The notes under the pieces are model-generated. The model made no database searches. It saw only the letters and a list, made by a program, of their open reading frames with translations, and was not told where the DNA came from. A program made the position numbers and the translations under genes. Shown one piece after another: positions 47,305-62,320 of a stretch of DNA of 64,000 bases. The DNA lies in contig OZ022241.1 in the NCBI GenBank assembly GCA_963978895.1, positions 17,571,564 through 17,635,563 on the forward strand. Reading direction: 5' to 3'. The stretch's first letter is position 1. Every line of letters starts with the position of its first letter. Origin of the DNA: Erpobdella octoculata (Eukaryota > Annelida > Clitellata > Hirudinida > Erpobdellidae).

Positions 47305-47379
<75 letters not shown>
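47305..47379. repeat. (TA)n array left of palindrome 1
   Basis: Pure TA continuing the left arm of the palindrome. Confidence 0.97.
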
Positions 47380-48458
<1,079 letters not shown>

Positions 48459-48759
48459 CAGTGATGACGAGTACTTAAGTACAATAGGTGTACTTGAGTA
48501 CTTGTACTTAAGTCCTTTCACGAATGTGTACTTAGTACTTTTACTTAAGTGCATTTTTAGCGTACTTCTTAAATAAGTACATTTTAAAATTAGCTAAGTA
48601 CTTTTAAAAAACTCGCTTAATTTTTATTTCAAAATTAATTATTTAAATTATTTATAATTTGTAAACCTAAAAATAAGTGTTTATGTAACAGATTCTATGC
48701 TCGAGCATTTCTTGTTGTCGAGGTTATGCTTTACATTATGCTTACCTAACCGAGGTGCT

Positions 48760-49130
48760 TACTCCAGTGGCCAGCATTCCCTGTAGGGCGTCCCTACGCT
48801 CTGCGGGAAGACACGACCTAGAGATTTCGCGAGCAAGGCTGGCCTCTTCAGCCAGGGCATTTTCCGTTGCTGCACCTGAGGCCTAGAATCACCTGCCCGT
48901 TGAGCTCAAACTCACTACGGATACAAATCTATTTAAAAAGAAAATAAAACAACCCTCTTCGCATCTGCTTACAAAAACTTCCAACAATAGTTCACTTTTG
49001 TTTCCTTTCATCTTGTACTTCTGAATTTCAAACTTTATTTATTTTCATTTTACTTTAAATTTTATATTTCCATGTAAAGTTGGCTGCTGGTCTGTTATGT
49101 AAGCGGCACTAAAAAATGACTGCTAATAAA
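48760..49130 (+). pseudogene. LINE C-terminus inserted in the hAT element
   Basis: It reads LRSAGRHDLEISRARLASSA, then AFSVAAPEA, stop, NHLPVELKLTTDTNLFKKKI. This is the SRTWNSLPxxL-type C-terminal motif of Jockey/CR1 LINEs. Confidence 0.7.
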
Positions 49131-49151
49131 TAAATTAGTGTTTGTTACAAG

Positions 49152-49355
49152 ATGGCCGATCTATCGGAACGTACCGATAACAGCAAAGTTAGTCAAGTTT
49201 TCCCTTTAGTTGTGAGGACTTATTTAGGTGAATTAGTTTCTGACGATGGAGATTACATAGAAGCTCTTTGCAGTCTTTGCAAGCCTAAAAAGAATCCCAT
49301 TCGCGGTCAATACAAAGCACCTTCGAATTTCACCAAGCATATTCGGGTTCGTTAA
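49152..49355 (+). pseudogene. BED zinc-finger region of a hAT transposase
   Basis: LGELVSDDGDYIEALCSLCK, then SNFTKHIRV, shows the C-x2-C and the following H of a BED finger. The frame stops just before the last His (RAHDKKQH continues after a frame change at about 49408). It is a broken gene. Confidence 0.75.
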
Positions 49356-49739
49356 GAATGAGAATTTTGATAATTTGTGGGCTTTAAAATGTGTATTATT
49401 TGGTTTTAGAGAGCTCATGATAAAAAGCAGCACACTGACTCAATGCACTTGCAAAGAAAACAAGTCAACCAAGGGCTTCTGGAAATGTTTATAGCCCTAG
49501 TTCATCTGCCAAGCAAATACGGCTAGACGAAATGTTAGAAAATCGGCAGGTTACATCTAAAAAAAGCAGACTTTTTAATAGCGGAATTTGTAGTTTGGGA
49601 CATGCAGCCTCTGTCAATTGTATGTAGAAGGTCCAGGGTTCAGAGATATGATCGAGGGAATCAGTGGCGGCGATTCAGCAAAACCTTGGGGGCGAAGATT
49701 TTTTAAATTTAACCTGGAGAATCTTAAAACTCAAATGTG

Positions 49740-49742
<3 letters not shown>

Positions 49743-49821
<79 letters not shown>
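49743..49821. repeat. (TA)n microsatellite
   Basis: TA array between the hAT remnant and two copies of the TA-linked peptide motif. Confidence 0.97.
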
Positions 49822-49824
<3 letters not shown>

Positions 49825-49827
49825 TAA

Positions 49828-49873
49828 CAAATACAAAATGGGCAATTATATTCAATGGAGTTTGCGTACAAGA
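49828..49873 (+). pseudogene. TA-linked peptide motif, short copy
   Basis: KLTNTKWAIIFNGVCVQEY, then (TA)n at 49874-49896. It differs from the next copy mostly at third codon positions. Confidence 0.5.
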
Positions 49874-49921
49874 ATATATATATATATATATATATAAACT
49901 GCAGTCAGCCTCTGAAATAAA

Positions 49922-50042
49922 ATGACTGACAAACACGAAGATATTCGTTTTTCTCCTGCATTTCGCAACGTCGAGAATTTGGCAAGAAAATTAATTAACG
50001 CCAAATGGGCAGTAATATTTAACGGAGCGTGCATTAAAGAAT
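49922..50042 (+). pseudogene. TA-linked peptide motif, longest single copy
   Basis: ATG at 49922 starts MTDKHEDIRFSPAFRNVENL, continuing ARKLINAKWAVIFNGACIKE, then (TA)n. The TA run ends at the TC start of Helitron-like copy C at 50060. Confidence 0.55.
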
Positions 50043-50059
50043 ATATATATATATATATA

Positions 50060-51332
50060 TCTATATATATAAAAGAACATGTCCTGACTGACTGACTGAC
50101 TGACTGACTGACTGACTGACAGATGACTGACTGATAATCAACGCCGAGCTCAAACGCCTCATCCTAGGAACGTGAAATTTGGAACTTATATTACTTTTAT
50201 AGCGTAAACATCCGCTAAGAAAGGATTTTTGAAAATTTTGCTCCTGAGGGGAAAAAACTGGAAAACAAACTTTTTTCTAAAACAATGTATATCTCGAAAA
50301 CCAAAAATGAGGAGATTTTGAAATTTGGTATAGAGATTCTTTTTGAAAAATAAAAAGATACATGTTTCACCATTTTTTGAAAATTCGGTTTCCCGGACCT
50401 CAAATGTGGGTTGGAAAATTGGGTTATTTGGTTTTTAAAGTAGCTTCTACTCAAAAACTGTTACTGCTACAGGAGTAAAAATTAGTATTTAGTTTCTACT
50501 CCAAAAATAATGAAACACGTGTTTTAGCATTTTTTGAAAATTTGGTTTCCAGGACTTCAAATGTGGGGTGGAAAATAGGGCTAATTGTCTTTTATAGTAA
50601 CTGCTACTTAAAAACAGTAAATACCACAGATGTAAAAATTATTATTTAGTTTCTTTTCTAAAAATAAAGATATACGTGCTTCACCATTTTTTACAAATTT
50701 GGTTTTTAAAGTAGCTGCTACTCAAAATTTGTTAATGCTTCAGAAGTAAAAATTAGTATTTAGTTTCTACTCCAAAAATAATGAAATACGTGTTTTAGCA
50801 TTTTTTGAAAATTTGGTTTCCAGGACCTCAAATGTGGGGTGGAAATAAGGGTTATTTGATTTCAAAATAACTGCTACTCACAAACTGTAAGTGCTACAAA
50901 TGTAAAAATTAGTATTTTGAGGTTTTGTGTCGGTTAAAAGTCCAGTTTATCATCGGCCGGGCCAAGCCGTTATTTTAGAGTCTTCACACGGGCCAGGCCA
51001 AACCTTAAATCAAAGTGGGACGGGCCGAGGCTTTTCACTAAGTATATAGATATTTTAGTGATTTTAGGATCTTCAGTTTGGCCGGGCCAAACCTGAGGTC
51101 AAGGTGGGACGGGCCGAAATTTTTCATCAAGTATATAGAACTTCTAGGCCTGTAAAAATGGGCCGGGCCTAATTCAGACGGGCTGTGCCGGGCCAGGAGT
51201 TTGGGTTTTTAAAACGGGCTGGGCTAATTTGTCGACGGGCCGAGCCGAGACCTAAAAAAATCATCTCTACTATGGATGCACGGTTCAAACTCTCTAATTT
51301 CATGCGAGCGAAGCCGCTACGGGCACTGCTAG
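50060..51332 (+). mobile_element. Helitron-like element, family 1, copy C (complete)
   Basis: It starts TCTATATATATAAAAGAACA inside a TA run and ends GAAGCCGCTACGGGCACTGC plus TAG, before TATATA. It shares the (GACT)n start, the 140-150 bp tandem units and the GACGGGCC-rich distal part with copy A. No ORF. Confidence 0.75.
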
Positions 51333-51384
51333 TATATATATATTAGATTTATAATATGTCTAGCATTTTACAAAGCGCATGTCC

Positions 51385-51765
51385 AGCTAGGACAGACACA
51401 TAGTTTATAGTCCTTTACACCAGGTGTTTTAAGACTGAAAAGGCTGTTTGTAAGAAGAACCTAAGTTCTTCCTGTCGTGGATCATAATTTGATCCTTTTA
51501 ACTTTTCTCTCCTCCTTTCTCCAGGCATGGGACTGGCTTGCAAATGCAAGGCGGAGTTGAAACCAGCCGAAATTTTTTTTTTTTTTATAATAGTTTATAG
51601 TCCTTTACACCAAGTGTTTTAAGACTGAAACGGCTGTGTCAGAAGCACCTAAGTACTACCAGTCATGGATCATAATTTGATCCTTTTAACTTTTCCCTCC
51701 TCCTTTCTCCAGGCTTGGGACTGGCTTGCAAAAGCAAGGCGGAGTTAAACCAGCCGAAAATCCTG
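51385..51765. repeat. Dispersed repeat, copies 2 and 3 in tandem
   Basis: Two direct units of about 190 bp each begin TTTATAGTCCTTTACACCA and contain GGGACTGGCTTGCAAA and GGCGGAGTT. Copy 1 is at 2785-2955. Confidence 0.75.
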
Positions 51766-51824
51766 GGAGGGCTGAAGTTTGAGAAAGGGAAAAAGCCCGC
51801 CGCAGTCGAAATTTTTTTTGACTA

Positions 51825-51903
51825 TCTTCAGTTTACAGTTTTTTTGGTATCTTTAATAATTTATTATTGAAAGAAAAGAAAGACTGCAAACTGAAGATAG
51901 TCA
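51825..51903. repeat. Inverted repeat (hairpin)
   Basis: TTTGACTATCTTCAGTTTA is mirrored by CAAACTGAAGATAGTCAAA about 40 bases later. Confidence 0.75.
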
Positions 51904-52045
51904 AACTCAGTCTCAAACCAGCTAATGCAAATGTTAAAAATAAATAAAGATAAAAAATAATTTTTTTTAAATGCTTTTATTTGCCCTTTATCTGAGTCAA
52001 CGAACTAAAATTTTTGAATCTAAAACAACCGTTTTACACACACAC
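51890..52045 (+). repeat. LINE 3' tail, third copy
   Basis: TTTATCTGAGTCAACGAACT, then AAACAACCGTTTTACAC, is the inverse of the tails at 9461-9925. It ends at a (TA)n array. Confidence 0.65.
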
Positions 52046-52049
52046 ACAC

Positions 52050-52052
<3 letters not shown>

Positions 52053-52120
<68 letters not shown>
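52053..52120. repeat. (TA)n microsatellite
   Basis: TA array that truncates the 5' LTR of the following element at 52121. Confidence 0.97.
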
Positions 52121-54046
<1,926 letters not shown>

Positions 54047-54049
54047 TTA

Positions 54050-55618
54050 TTACCCCATTCTTAATTCTGTTCGTCCCGAACAGCATAGTCGCTTTTGAGA
54101 AATGCGACTCGGCCACGAACACCAAAATACCTTGATCTTTACTCGTGGCTTTGACCGCAATTTGCAAACAACATGGTCAAGTCTCTTGACCGTTTGACAC
54201 AGTTTTTTCCAGTCCTTCTTTGGCTCATCAACAGAGTCTTTCTTTGGCCCATCGTCGCCATTTCTGCACGGTTCATCACAGCCTTTTTTGCATGCCTCGT
54301 CCTGAACATCTTTGCACAGTTTATCGGAATTGTCTGCTTTTTCTTCTTCCTTCACATCTTTTAGATCTTTCTCAAGAAACTCTTCAAAAGGTTTTTCGAA
54401 AATACGTCGTTCCATAAATCCAATAAATCCCTTCATCAAACTGTTATTTGATTTTACAATGACTCTTAGTCTATCTGATCTAGGATCCTCTGTGGATTCA
54501 TCTGATTTAAAACCCTCGGTACCGTTCTCTGTTCTTGTCTCATCTTTTCCAGAGTTTTTGCTTGCTGCATTGCTATTGTTGTTTTGCAGAAGTTCATCGT
54601 CGTCATGTTTGTTTTCCTCCAAGCTACAATCGAACGTTTTCTTTTCACATTCCAACTCAGCTCTTTCGTCGGTGTCAACTTTCGTATCGTCCAGCGGATC
54701 TTTCTTCAAATTATCGCCATCGTCTCTCAAATCAGTATCTTCTTTTTTTGTCAAGTTAACTTTGATGTATTTCTCCATTGGAGTTTCGTCCGTTTCTAAA
54801 TCCTCGGTTGCTTCATCCGAGTCAGATTCGTCACTAAAATCTGACCCTGAATATTTGGTGCCGTCGTCTGTTATGGAGTCTTCCGATTCAGAACCGTCGC
54901 TGTATCGGTGAAAGCCATAGTTGTTATTGCCATTATTATAATAATCATCGTCACTTTCATCCTCATCGTTTTGCATTTCGTTTTCAACATTCTTCTCATC
55001 TTCTTTAGTTTTGTTTTTGACTTCCAAACCGACTGTATCACTGTCACCATCTTTGCAGGATTCATTTTGAGCATCTTTGCAAGGTTCCTTATCATGACCG
55101 TCTTTGACAGGCTCATCATCATGACCCACCTGACTTGTGCAGTCTGTACGGCCGTCATCCGTCACATGCTCTGAGACACAGCTGGTGGACTTCAGTTCAA
55201 ATTGGGTTTCGCCGCAGCAACCCACATCACCAGCAGCCCGCTGGTCCAGAACCGTGTCCACCACTGCCTCAGCCAACCCTGCGACCAAACTCTCAACAGT
55301 TGTACCGGCTGCTGCTACTTTGTTTCCGTGGCCAAGAATCATTCCTTCTCCTGTCTTCTTCTGTGCTGCCATGTTTTCTTTCGCTCGTTGTTTTTCTTCC
55401 TCCAGCAATTTGTTTTTTAATTTCCTTCGCTTGACCACAGCTTCCTCGTCAATATCGAATAGATATTCGTCATCGTCAGGCCCATAGCCCTCATTCACTA
55501 ACGCGGCTAAGAGGCGTTCCATAAGTTCGTCCTTTTTACCTGTATCGCTCAGGCCACGTTTCTCCAGTTCGTCTTTCATTTCACTCGCCCAAAGCTCATC
55601 CAATGATTTCAAAACCAT
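54050..55618 (-). CDS. 522-residue SAP-domain acidic protein (Gag-position ORF)
   Basis: The ORF starts 7 bases after the primer-binding site. Residues 4-45 form a SAP-type helix-turn-helix (LDELWASEMKDELEKRGLSD, then KKDELMERLL), a module that binds AT-rich DNA or RNA. Residues 60-85 are basic and helical. Residues 160-400 are very acidic (SDFSDESDSDEAT, many Asp-Glu runs) and probably disordered. The C-terminal third has conserved Cys/Lys-rich repeats (CKDVQDEACKKGCDEPCRNG) and ends KVFWCSWPSRISQKRLCCSG. The position after the leader suggests a Gag-like role, but no CCHC knuckle or capsid fold is evident. I do not recognise a specific family. The frame is fully open, so the copy is young. 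Confidence 0.85.
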   Translation of the reverse strand: MVLKSLDELWASEMKDELEKRGLSDTGKKDELMERLLAALVNEGYGPDDDEYLFDIDEEAVVKRRKLKNKLLEEEKQRAKENMAAQKKTGEGMILGHGNKVAAAGTTVESLVAGLAEAVVDTVLDQRAAGDVGCCGETQFELKSTSCVSEHVTDDGRTDCTSQVGHDDEPVKDGHDKEPCKDAQNESCKDGDSDTVGLEVKNKTKEDEKNVENEMQNDEDESDDDYYNNGNNNYGFHRYSDGSESEDSITDDGTKYSGSDFSDESDSDEATEDLETDETPMEKYIKVNLTKKEDTDLRDDGDNLKKDPLDDTKVDTDERAELECEKKTFDCSLEENKHDDDELLQNNNSNAASKNSGKDETRTENGTEGFKSDESTEDPRSDRLRVIVKSNNSLMKGFIGFMERRIFEKPFEEFLEKDLKDVKEEEKADNSDKLCKDVQDEACKKGCDEPCRNGDDGPKKDSVDEPKKDWKKLCQTVKRLDHVVCKLRSKPRVKIKVFWCSWPSRISQKRLCCSGRTELRMG

Positions 55619-55624
55619 TCTTGT

Positions 55625-55642
55625 ATCCCACTTCTGACACCA
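55625..55642 (-). promoter_or_regulatory. Primer-binding site for tRNA-Leu
   Basis: On the minus strand it reads TGGTGTCAGAAGTGGGAT, the complement of a tRNA-Leu(CAG) 3' end with CCA. One base separates it from the LTR. Confidence 0.85.
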
Positions 55643-55643
55643 A

Positions 55644-55832
55644 TGTTACGATATCACCAAATCGTATACCGGGCTCAATAGAATGGTTTTGCAGTTTTAT
55701 TGGAAAATAATAAATGAAGCTTTGTTAGGGCTAGTTATACTTTCTGGTCTATTAATAATGTCCATAATAGTTATTCCAAGTCCTTTAACGTCTATCAATG
55801 GAAAAACCTATCATAAAAACAGCGATTTTACA
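55644..55832 (-). repeat. 5' LTR of the intact LTR element
   Basis: 189 bp, two differences from the 3' LTR (CTT/TTT near 55742 and GGG/GGA near 55801). Confidence 0.88.
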
Positions 55833-55847
55833 TTAATATATCCAAGT

Positions 55848-56035
55848 GTCCAAGTGTTTGAAATTGAACTCCGAAACGGCTGAACCGATCTTTATGAAAT
55901 TTTTTGTGTACATTTGGTAGGTCTGAGGATAGGTCCACGGGTATTTAGAATATTTTTTTTAAATTATTAAAAAAAGTTATCTTCGAAAAACAAAGAACAA
56001 ACAGACAGACAGAGAGACAAACAAACTAACAGACA
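55848..56035 (-). repeat. AAACGGCTGAACC-type repeat
   Basis: ACTCCGAAACGGCTGAACCG, then TTTTTTGTGTACATTTGGTA, as at 32540-32640 and 39208-39330. It ends in CAGACAGACAGAG and a TA array. Confidence 0.7.
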
Positions 56036-56039
56036 CACA

Positions 56040-57508
<1,469 letters not shown>

Positions 57509-57512
57509 GGAT

Positions 57513-57790
57513 TTACCAGTTCATGTGCAAGGTTAATGACAATTGTTTTTGTATATTCTGAGTTGTCGATTCGTCAGTAGACAATTTTTCTGGAGCATAG
57601 GCAATGAATTGGGTCATTATTCTGTCTCCAGGATTTCTGTGAATAAAGAACTTGAGCTGATTGGCCTTCCCATTATACCCAAAAAAGAGAGGAATTTGGT
57701 CTAGTGAAACAGAAGTATCAAAGATTGAATTCAAGAATACTACTAGGTCGTTCAAGATAAATTTTTGTGTCGCAGAATTTCTTGAAAATT
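57513..57790 (-). other. Unassigned possible exon or gene fragment
   Basis: The minus strand is open upstream of 57755 and reads NSATQKFILNDLVVFLNSIF, then LDQIPLFFGYNGKANQLKFF and IHRNPGDRIMTQFIAYAPEK, ending in TAA at 57513. An acceptor-like TTTTCAAG precedes it. Composition is protein-like. No family was recognised. Confidence 0.3.
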
Positions 57791-58924
57791 TATACTTTTT
57801 TATTTTTTACTTATTCAATCTAATTTTTGTTAACACTACTACAACATTTCTAATGCATTAATACGTGTGATATTCGATTCATCTCCATCGAACACAAACT
57901 CAGATTGAATTGTTCGACCGTTTATTAATTGCGTTCTCTCGACTATCCCCCTACTTATAATAATAAACAGCAAAGATCGTTTACAGGAAATATAATATTA
58001 TAAATCAAATAGATAATAATTAAATCAAATAGAGCTCAAATTTTAATAGAAGCTGTTGTCTTCCGATTTAGAACTGTGTGCGAAATTTCAGCTCGCTACG
58101 ATATCAGAAAGTTGGTAAAATTAACGATAGCAGATTTTGACATATACGGACAGTAGCGAGCTAATAAGGAAGTTCCTTAAAAAAATAGGGCTTACTGAGC
58201 TTCACAGACCCCGCACCATAGGGAGAGTGAGATGAAGAAAAGAAAAGAGAAGAAAAGAAAAAAAAAGAAAAGAGAGGAATAGATAAGAAGGCTTGCCCCT
58301 GCAAAAACCCCCATGGGAGACCATGCGATACGTTTGTAATAATTATATATTTTTTTTAATTCGTTCAAAAATGTTTTAGGAAAAGCTTCAGATTTGTGCC
58401 AACTTCTGCACAAAGTCCTTTCCGTGCTATTTAGAGGAAACAACATATAAAAGATTCTACATTTTAATCAACATTTTTTTTCTATTTAGATGTTAAAAAT
58501 ATTTCAACCGTTGAATTTGTATTTAAAATATTTATAATAAAAGGTTCAGTGCAAAATTGTGCAACAAATTATAGTACTACTTACCTATCGCAAAAATGAA
58601 ATACTTATATTTTTGTTTATATATTTTTAAGATACTCAAGCATATATTTTGTATTGTTCATTTATTTCCAACTGCAGCGTATTAAATAGAAAGTTTAATC
58701 AGCAATAAATTCTAGTTTGGTAGTTCGGCCATCAGGCAGGCCTTGCTGCAGTCTCCCCGTTCAGTATTACGATTATTATGGACCTATATGAGTTATGGAT
58801 GGATGTCTGTGGATGCCTCTGCACTTTAGGTAATTTCGTTAGTACTATTGTACAAATACTACGAATGTTATCAAATCAAGAAAACTACAATATTATTTTG
58901 TTTGTGTTTAAGTTATATTGTATA
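57791..58924. other. Unassigned AT-rich sequence
   Basis: No supported gene. AGCTCGCTAC at 58090 and its inverse near 58156 form a short stem. An A/G-rich run lies at 58232-58275. Confidence 0.45.
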
Positions 58925-59149
58925 CTAGCGGGGGTACCCGGCGTTGCCCGGGATTTTTAGAGGTTTTTCTAATGTTTGTCTCTCTCGCTCCCGTTTCCTT
59001 CTCCACTTTCCCGTTTTCGTCGCGTTCCCGGCCGCTTTTCCGCTCTCGGTCGTTTTCCAGCTCCCGGTCGCTTTCCCGCTCAGAAGTTTTGTTATCGATT
59101 TTCTCTCTTGCTCGCGTTTCCTTCCAAGCTTGCTTTCCCGAATCCAGTC

Positions 59150-59345
59150 GCTTTCCGCGTTCCCGGTCGCTTTCCGCGTTCCCGGTCGCTTTCCCGTTCC
59201 CGGTCGCTTTCCCGTTCCCGGTCGCTTTCCCGTTCCCGGTCGCTTTCCCGTTCCCGGTCGCTTTCCTGTTCCCGGTCGCTTTCCCGTTCCCGGTCGCTTT
59301 CCTGTTCCCGGTCGCTTTCCCGTTCCCGCTCACGCTTGCTCTCCC
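59150..59345. repeat. 18-bp GC-rich minisatellite, plus orientation
   Basis: Unit GGTCGCTTTCCCGTTCCC repeated about ten times. All frames are open, which yields long artefactual Arg/Ser/Glu- or Phe/Pro-rich ORFs on both strands. Confidence 0.93.
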
Positions 59346-60294
59346 GTTCCCGGTCATGCTTGCTCTCCCATTCCCGGTCACGGTTGCTCTCCCGTTCCCG
59401 TTCCCGTTCACGCTCATTTTCTCTTTTACATTCTTTCATAACTTCTGTTAGCCTATAAAACGTAAAATAGATTTGCTAAGACTATATATATATATATCTA
59501 TATATATAAAAATGAATGTTTGTATATATGTATATATGTATATATGTATTTATGTATGTTAATGTCCTTTATGCATTGCTACACCATTCATCCGATCGTA
59601 ATGACATTTTCACACAACCTTGAGAGTCAATGAAAATCAAAAATAAAAAAAAAATTTTTGAAATCCGTCACAAAATGAGCGGAGCGGAGCGGGTGAGCCA
59701 GCGGGAACTATATATATATGTATGTGCGTATGTATGTGTGTATGTATGTATGTGTATGTGCATGTATGTGTGTCTGTGTGTGTGTTTATGTATGTACTAG
59801 CGGAGATACCCGGCGTTGCCCAGGTTTTTTGAGGTTTTTCTAATGTTTGTCTCTTTCTCTCCCGTTTCCTTTCCCACCTGTTTTCCCACTCCTGTTAGCT
59901 TTTCCGTTTTCGGTCGTTTTCCCACTGCCGGTCGCTTTCCCGCTCCCGGTCGCTTTCCCGCTCCCGGTCGCTTTCCCGCTCCCGGTCGTTTTCCCGTCCC
60001 GGTCGCTGCCCCGTTCCCGCTCACGTTTGCTCTCCCATTCCCGCTCACGCTTGCTTTTCTGTTCCCGCTCGCTGTCCGTTCCGGGTGCTTTCCCGTTTCT
60101 ATAATAGACAAACTAACCCACAAACATTCATATATATATATATATAATCTTAGCAAATCTATTTTGCGTTTTATAGGCTAACAGAAGTTATGAAAGAATG
60201 TAAAAGAGAAAATGAGCGGGAACGGAAACGGGAACGGGAGAGCTACCGTGACCGGGAATGGGAGAGCAAGCATGACCGGGAACGGGAGAGCAAG

Positions 60295-60480
60295 CGTGAG
60301 CGGGAACGGGAAAGCGACCGGAAACGGGAAAGCGACCGGGAACGGGAAAGCGACCGGGAACGGGAAAGCGACCGGGAACGGGAAAGCGACCGGGAACGGG
60401 AAAGCGACCGGGAACGGGAAAGCGACCGGGAACGCGAAAAGCGACCGGGAACGCGGAAAGCGACCGGGAACGCGGAAAGC
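60295..60480. repeat. 18-bp GC-rich minisatellite, inverted
   Basis: Unit GGGAACGGGAAAGCGACC, the inverse of 59150-59345. Confidence 0.93.
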
Positions 60481-60829
60481 GACTGGAATCGGGAGAGCAA
60501 GCTTGGAAGGAAACGCGAGCAAGAGAGAAAATCGATAACAGAACTTCTGAGCGGGAAAGCGACCGGGAGCTGGAAAACGACCGAGAGCGGAAAAGCGACT
60601 GGGAACGCTACGAAAACGGGAAAGTGGAGAAGGGAACGGGAGCGAGAGAGACAAACATTAGAAAAACCTCTAAAAACCCCGGGCAACGCCGGGTAACCCC
60701 GCTAGTATATATATATATATGAATGTTTGTGGGTTAGTTTGTCTATTATAGAAACGGGAAAGCGACCCGGAACGGACAGCGAGCGGGAACGGAAAAGCAA
60801 GCGTGAGCGGGAATGGGAGAGCAAACGTG

Positions 60830-60985
60830 AGCGGGAACGGGACAGCGACCGGGAACGGGAAAACGACCGGGAGCGGGAAAGCGATCGGGAGCGGGAAAGC
60901 GACCGAGAGCGGGAAAGCGACCGGGAGCGGGAAAGCGACCGAGAGCGGGAAAGCGACCGGCAGCGGGAAAACGACCGAAAACGGG
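60830..60985. repeat. 18-bp GC-rich minisatellite, third block
   Basis: Unit GGGAGCGGGAAAGCGACC, related to the other two blocks (A for G at one position). It lies in block C'; the inverse is at about 59925-60005 in block C. Confidence 0.9.
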
Positions 60986-61372
60986 AAAGCGAACAGGAGT
61001 GGGAAAGCAGGTGGGAAAGAAAACGGGAGAGAAAGAGACAAACATTAGAAAAACCTCTAAAAACCCGGGCAACGCCGGGTATCTCCGATAGTACATGCAT
61101 AAACACACACACAGACACACGTACATGCACATACACATACATACATACACACATACATACGTACAAACATATATATATATAGTTCCCGCTCGCTCAACCG
61201 CTCCGCTACGTTCATTTTGTGACGGATTTCAAAATTTTTTTCACTATATTTGATTCCCCTTGACTCTCAAGGTTGTGTGAAAATTTCATTACGATCGGAT
61301 GAATGGTGTAGCAATGCATAAACGCCATTAACATATATACATACAAACATTCATTTTTATATTTATAGATTG

Positions 61373-62225
61373 GAAGTAAAACTGAGTTGATATTTCAATA
61401 TATGTTAACGATGAATTGTTTTTGTTTTTTAAATTTATTCTGGGGTACAATTCATGGTCAAAATAGGTCTGCGTGTTTGATTGTGAGTTTTCTGCTTTGC
61501 GTAAGATGTAAGTAGTAAGTAAGATGATGCAGTGAAAGATATGACTGATTGCACGTGATTACATATGTGCGTGCATGCACGTATGTTTGTGTTATCCGCA
61601 TCATCCCCGTTACATCCACTGAAGCATTCTTCCTCTCAAATGCCACGAATCGACGCCTCAATTTTCCAGTTTCGTCGATCAGTCTTGTTGTGTTGGTACA
61701 ATGAAAGCCACTTAAAGTTAATTCTAGTTAATTATAAATAAGAACGTTTATTTATTATATCTAATTTTTTGATCTACAATTTACTAGTTCAAGGCAAATA
61801 AGCAAGTTTAATAATCTTAGATTTTAGTATTTTAGTTATTTTTTTATTTAAAGAAAAATGCTTAAAATAAGAAATTTCTGCAAATTTTGCTCTATGTTTT
61901 GGTGCAAACAACTAAGAAGTGAGTTTTTGTTTGTTTGTTTTTTTTGACAAATCTCGTGGTGATGATGATGATTGTTGTTGTTGAAGGTGGTGTTGTTGAT
62001 ATTTGAAGAATAGAGATTTGTGATGATGCTGATAGCAAGGAAGCCTTTAAACAACTACTGAGATGTTGAAAGCAAGTTAATTTCATTTCTATTTTGTTTT
62101 GTTCTGAGCATTTATGAAAATTTATGAGCCTTTATGATACAATGTATCAGATACAACAATTGATCTGCCAGAGATCTTCAGTTCTGATAGAAATGAGCAG
62201 CATACTTACTGTGAACGGTTTTTTA
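61373..62225. other. Unassigned sequence
   Basis: No gene recognised. Mixed AT-rich DNA with a small GATGATG/GTTGTTG patch near 61960-62000. Confidence 0.5.
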
Positions 62226-62231
62226 TGGTGT

Positions 62232-62291
<60 letters not shown>

Positions 62292-62320
62292 GGATGATGA
62301 GGATGATGATGATGCTAGTG
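62226..62320. repeat. (GAT)n microsatellite
   Basis: About 30 GAT units with rare GAG changes. ORFs across it are Ile or Asp runs. Confidence 0.95.

Larger units (their letters stand above)
48459..49661 (+). mobile_element. hAT transposon, 5' part, with LINE insertion
   Basis: It begins CAGTGATGACGAGTACTTAA, followed by many AAGTACTT/TACTTAAGT subterminal repeats to 48600. A BED-finger ORF lies at 49152-49355, and a further fragment reads AEFVVWDMQPLSIV then GPGFRDMIEGI. A LINE tail (48760-49130) interrupts the 5' region. The rest of the transposase and the right end are absent. Confidence 0.75.
58925..61372. mobile_element. Helitron-like family-2 inverted-repeat cluster
   Basis: Six blocks in the order A-B-C-A'-C'-B', where a prime means inverted. 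A is 58925-59485, B 59497-59796, C 59797-60135, A' 60148-60705, C' 60718-61092, B' 61094-61372. A/A' and C/C' end in CTAG (or a mutated GATAG at 61092) with the CCCGGGCAACGCCGGGTA stem. B starts TCTATATATATAAAAATGAA. A plus-strand reading from TC at 59497 to CTAG at 60705 has both Helitron-type ends. No Rep/helicase gene is present. Confidence 0.7.

Noticed and set aside
58778..58960. Small ORF starting MDLYELWMDVC with a GTAATT donor-like site
   Set aside because: One weak donor and no homology. It is likely chance.
58908..61182. Many overlapping ORFs of 80-177 residues rich in Arg, Ser and Glu or Phe and Pro
   Set aside because: They are open on both strands because the 18-bp unit lacks stops in every frame. 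They are minisatellite shadows, not RS-domain proteins.
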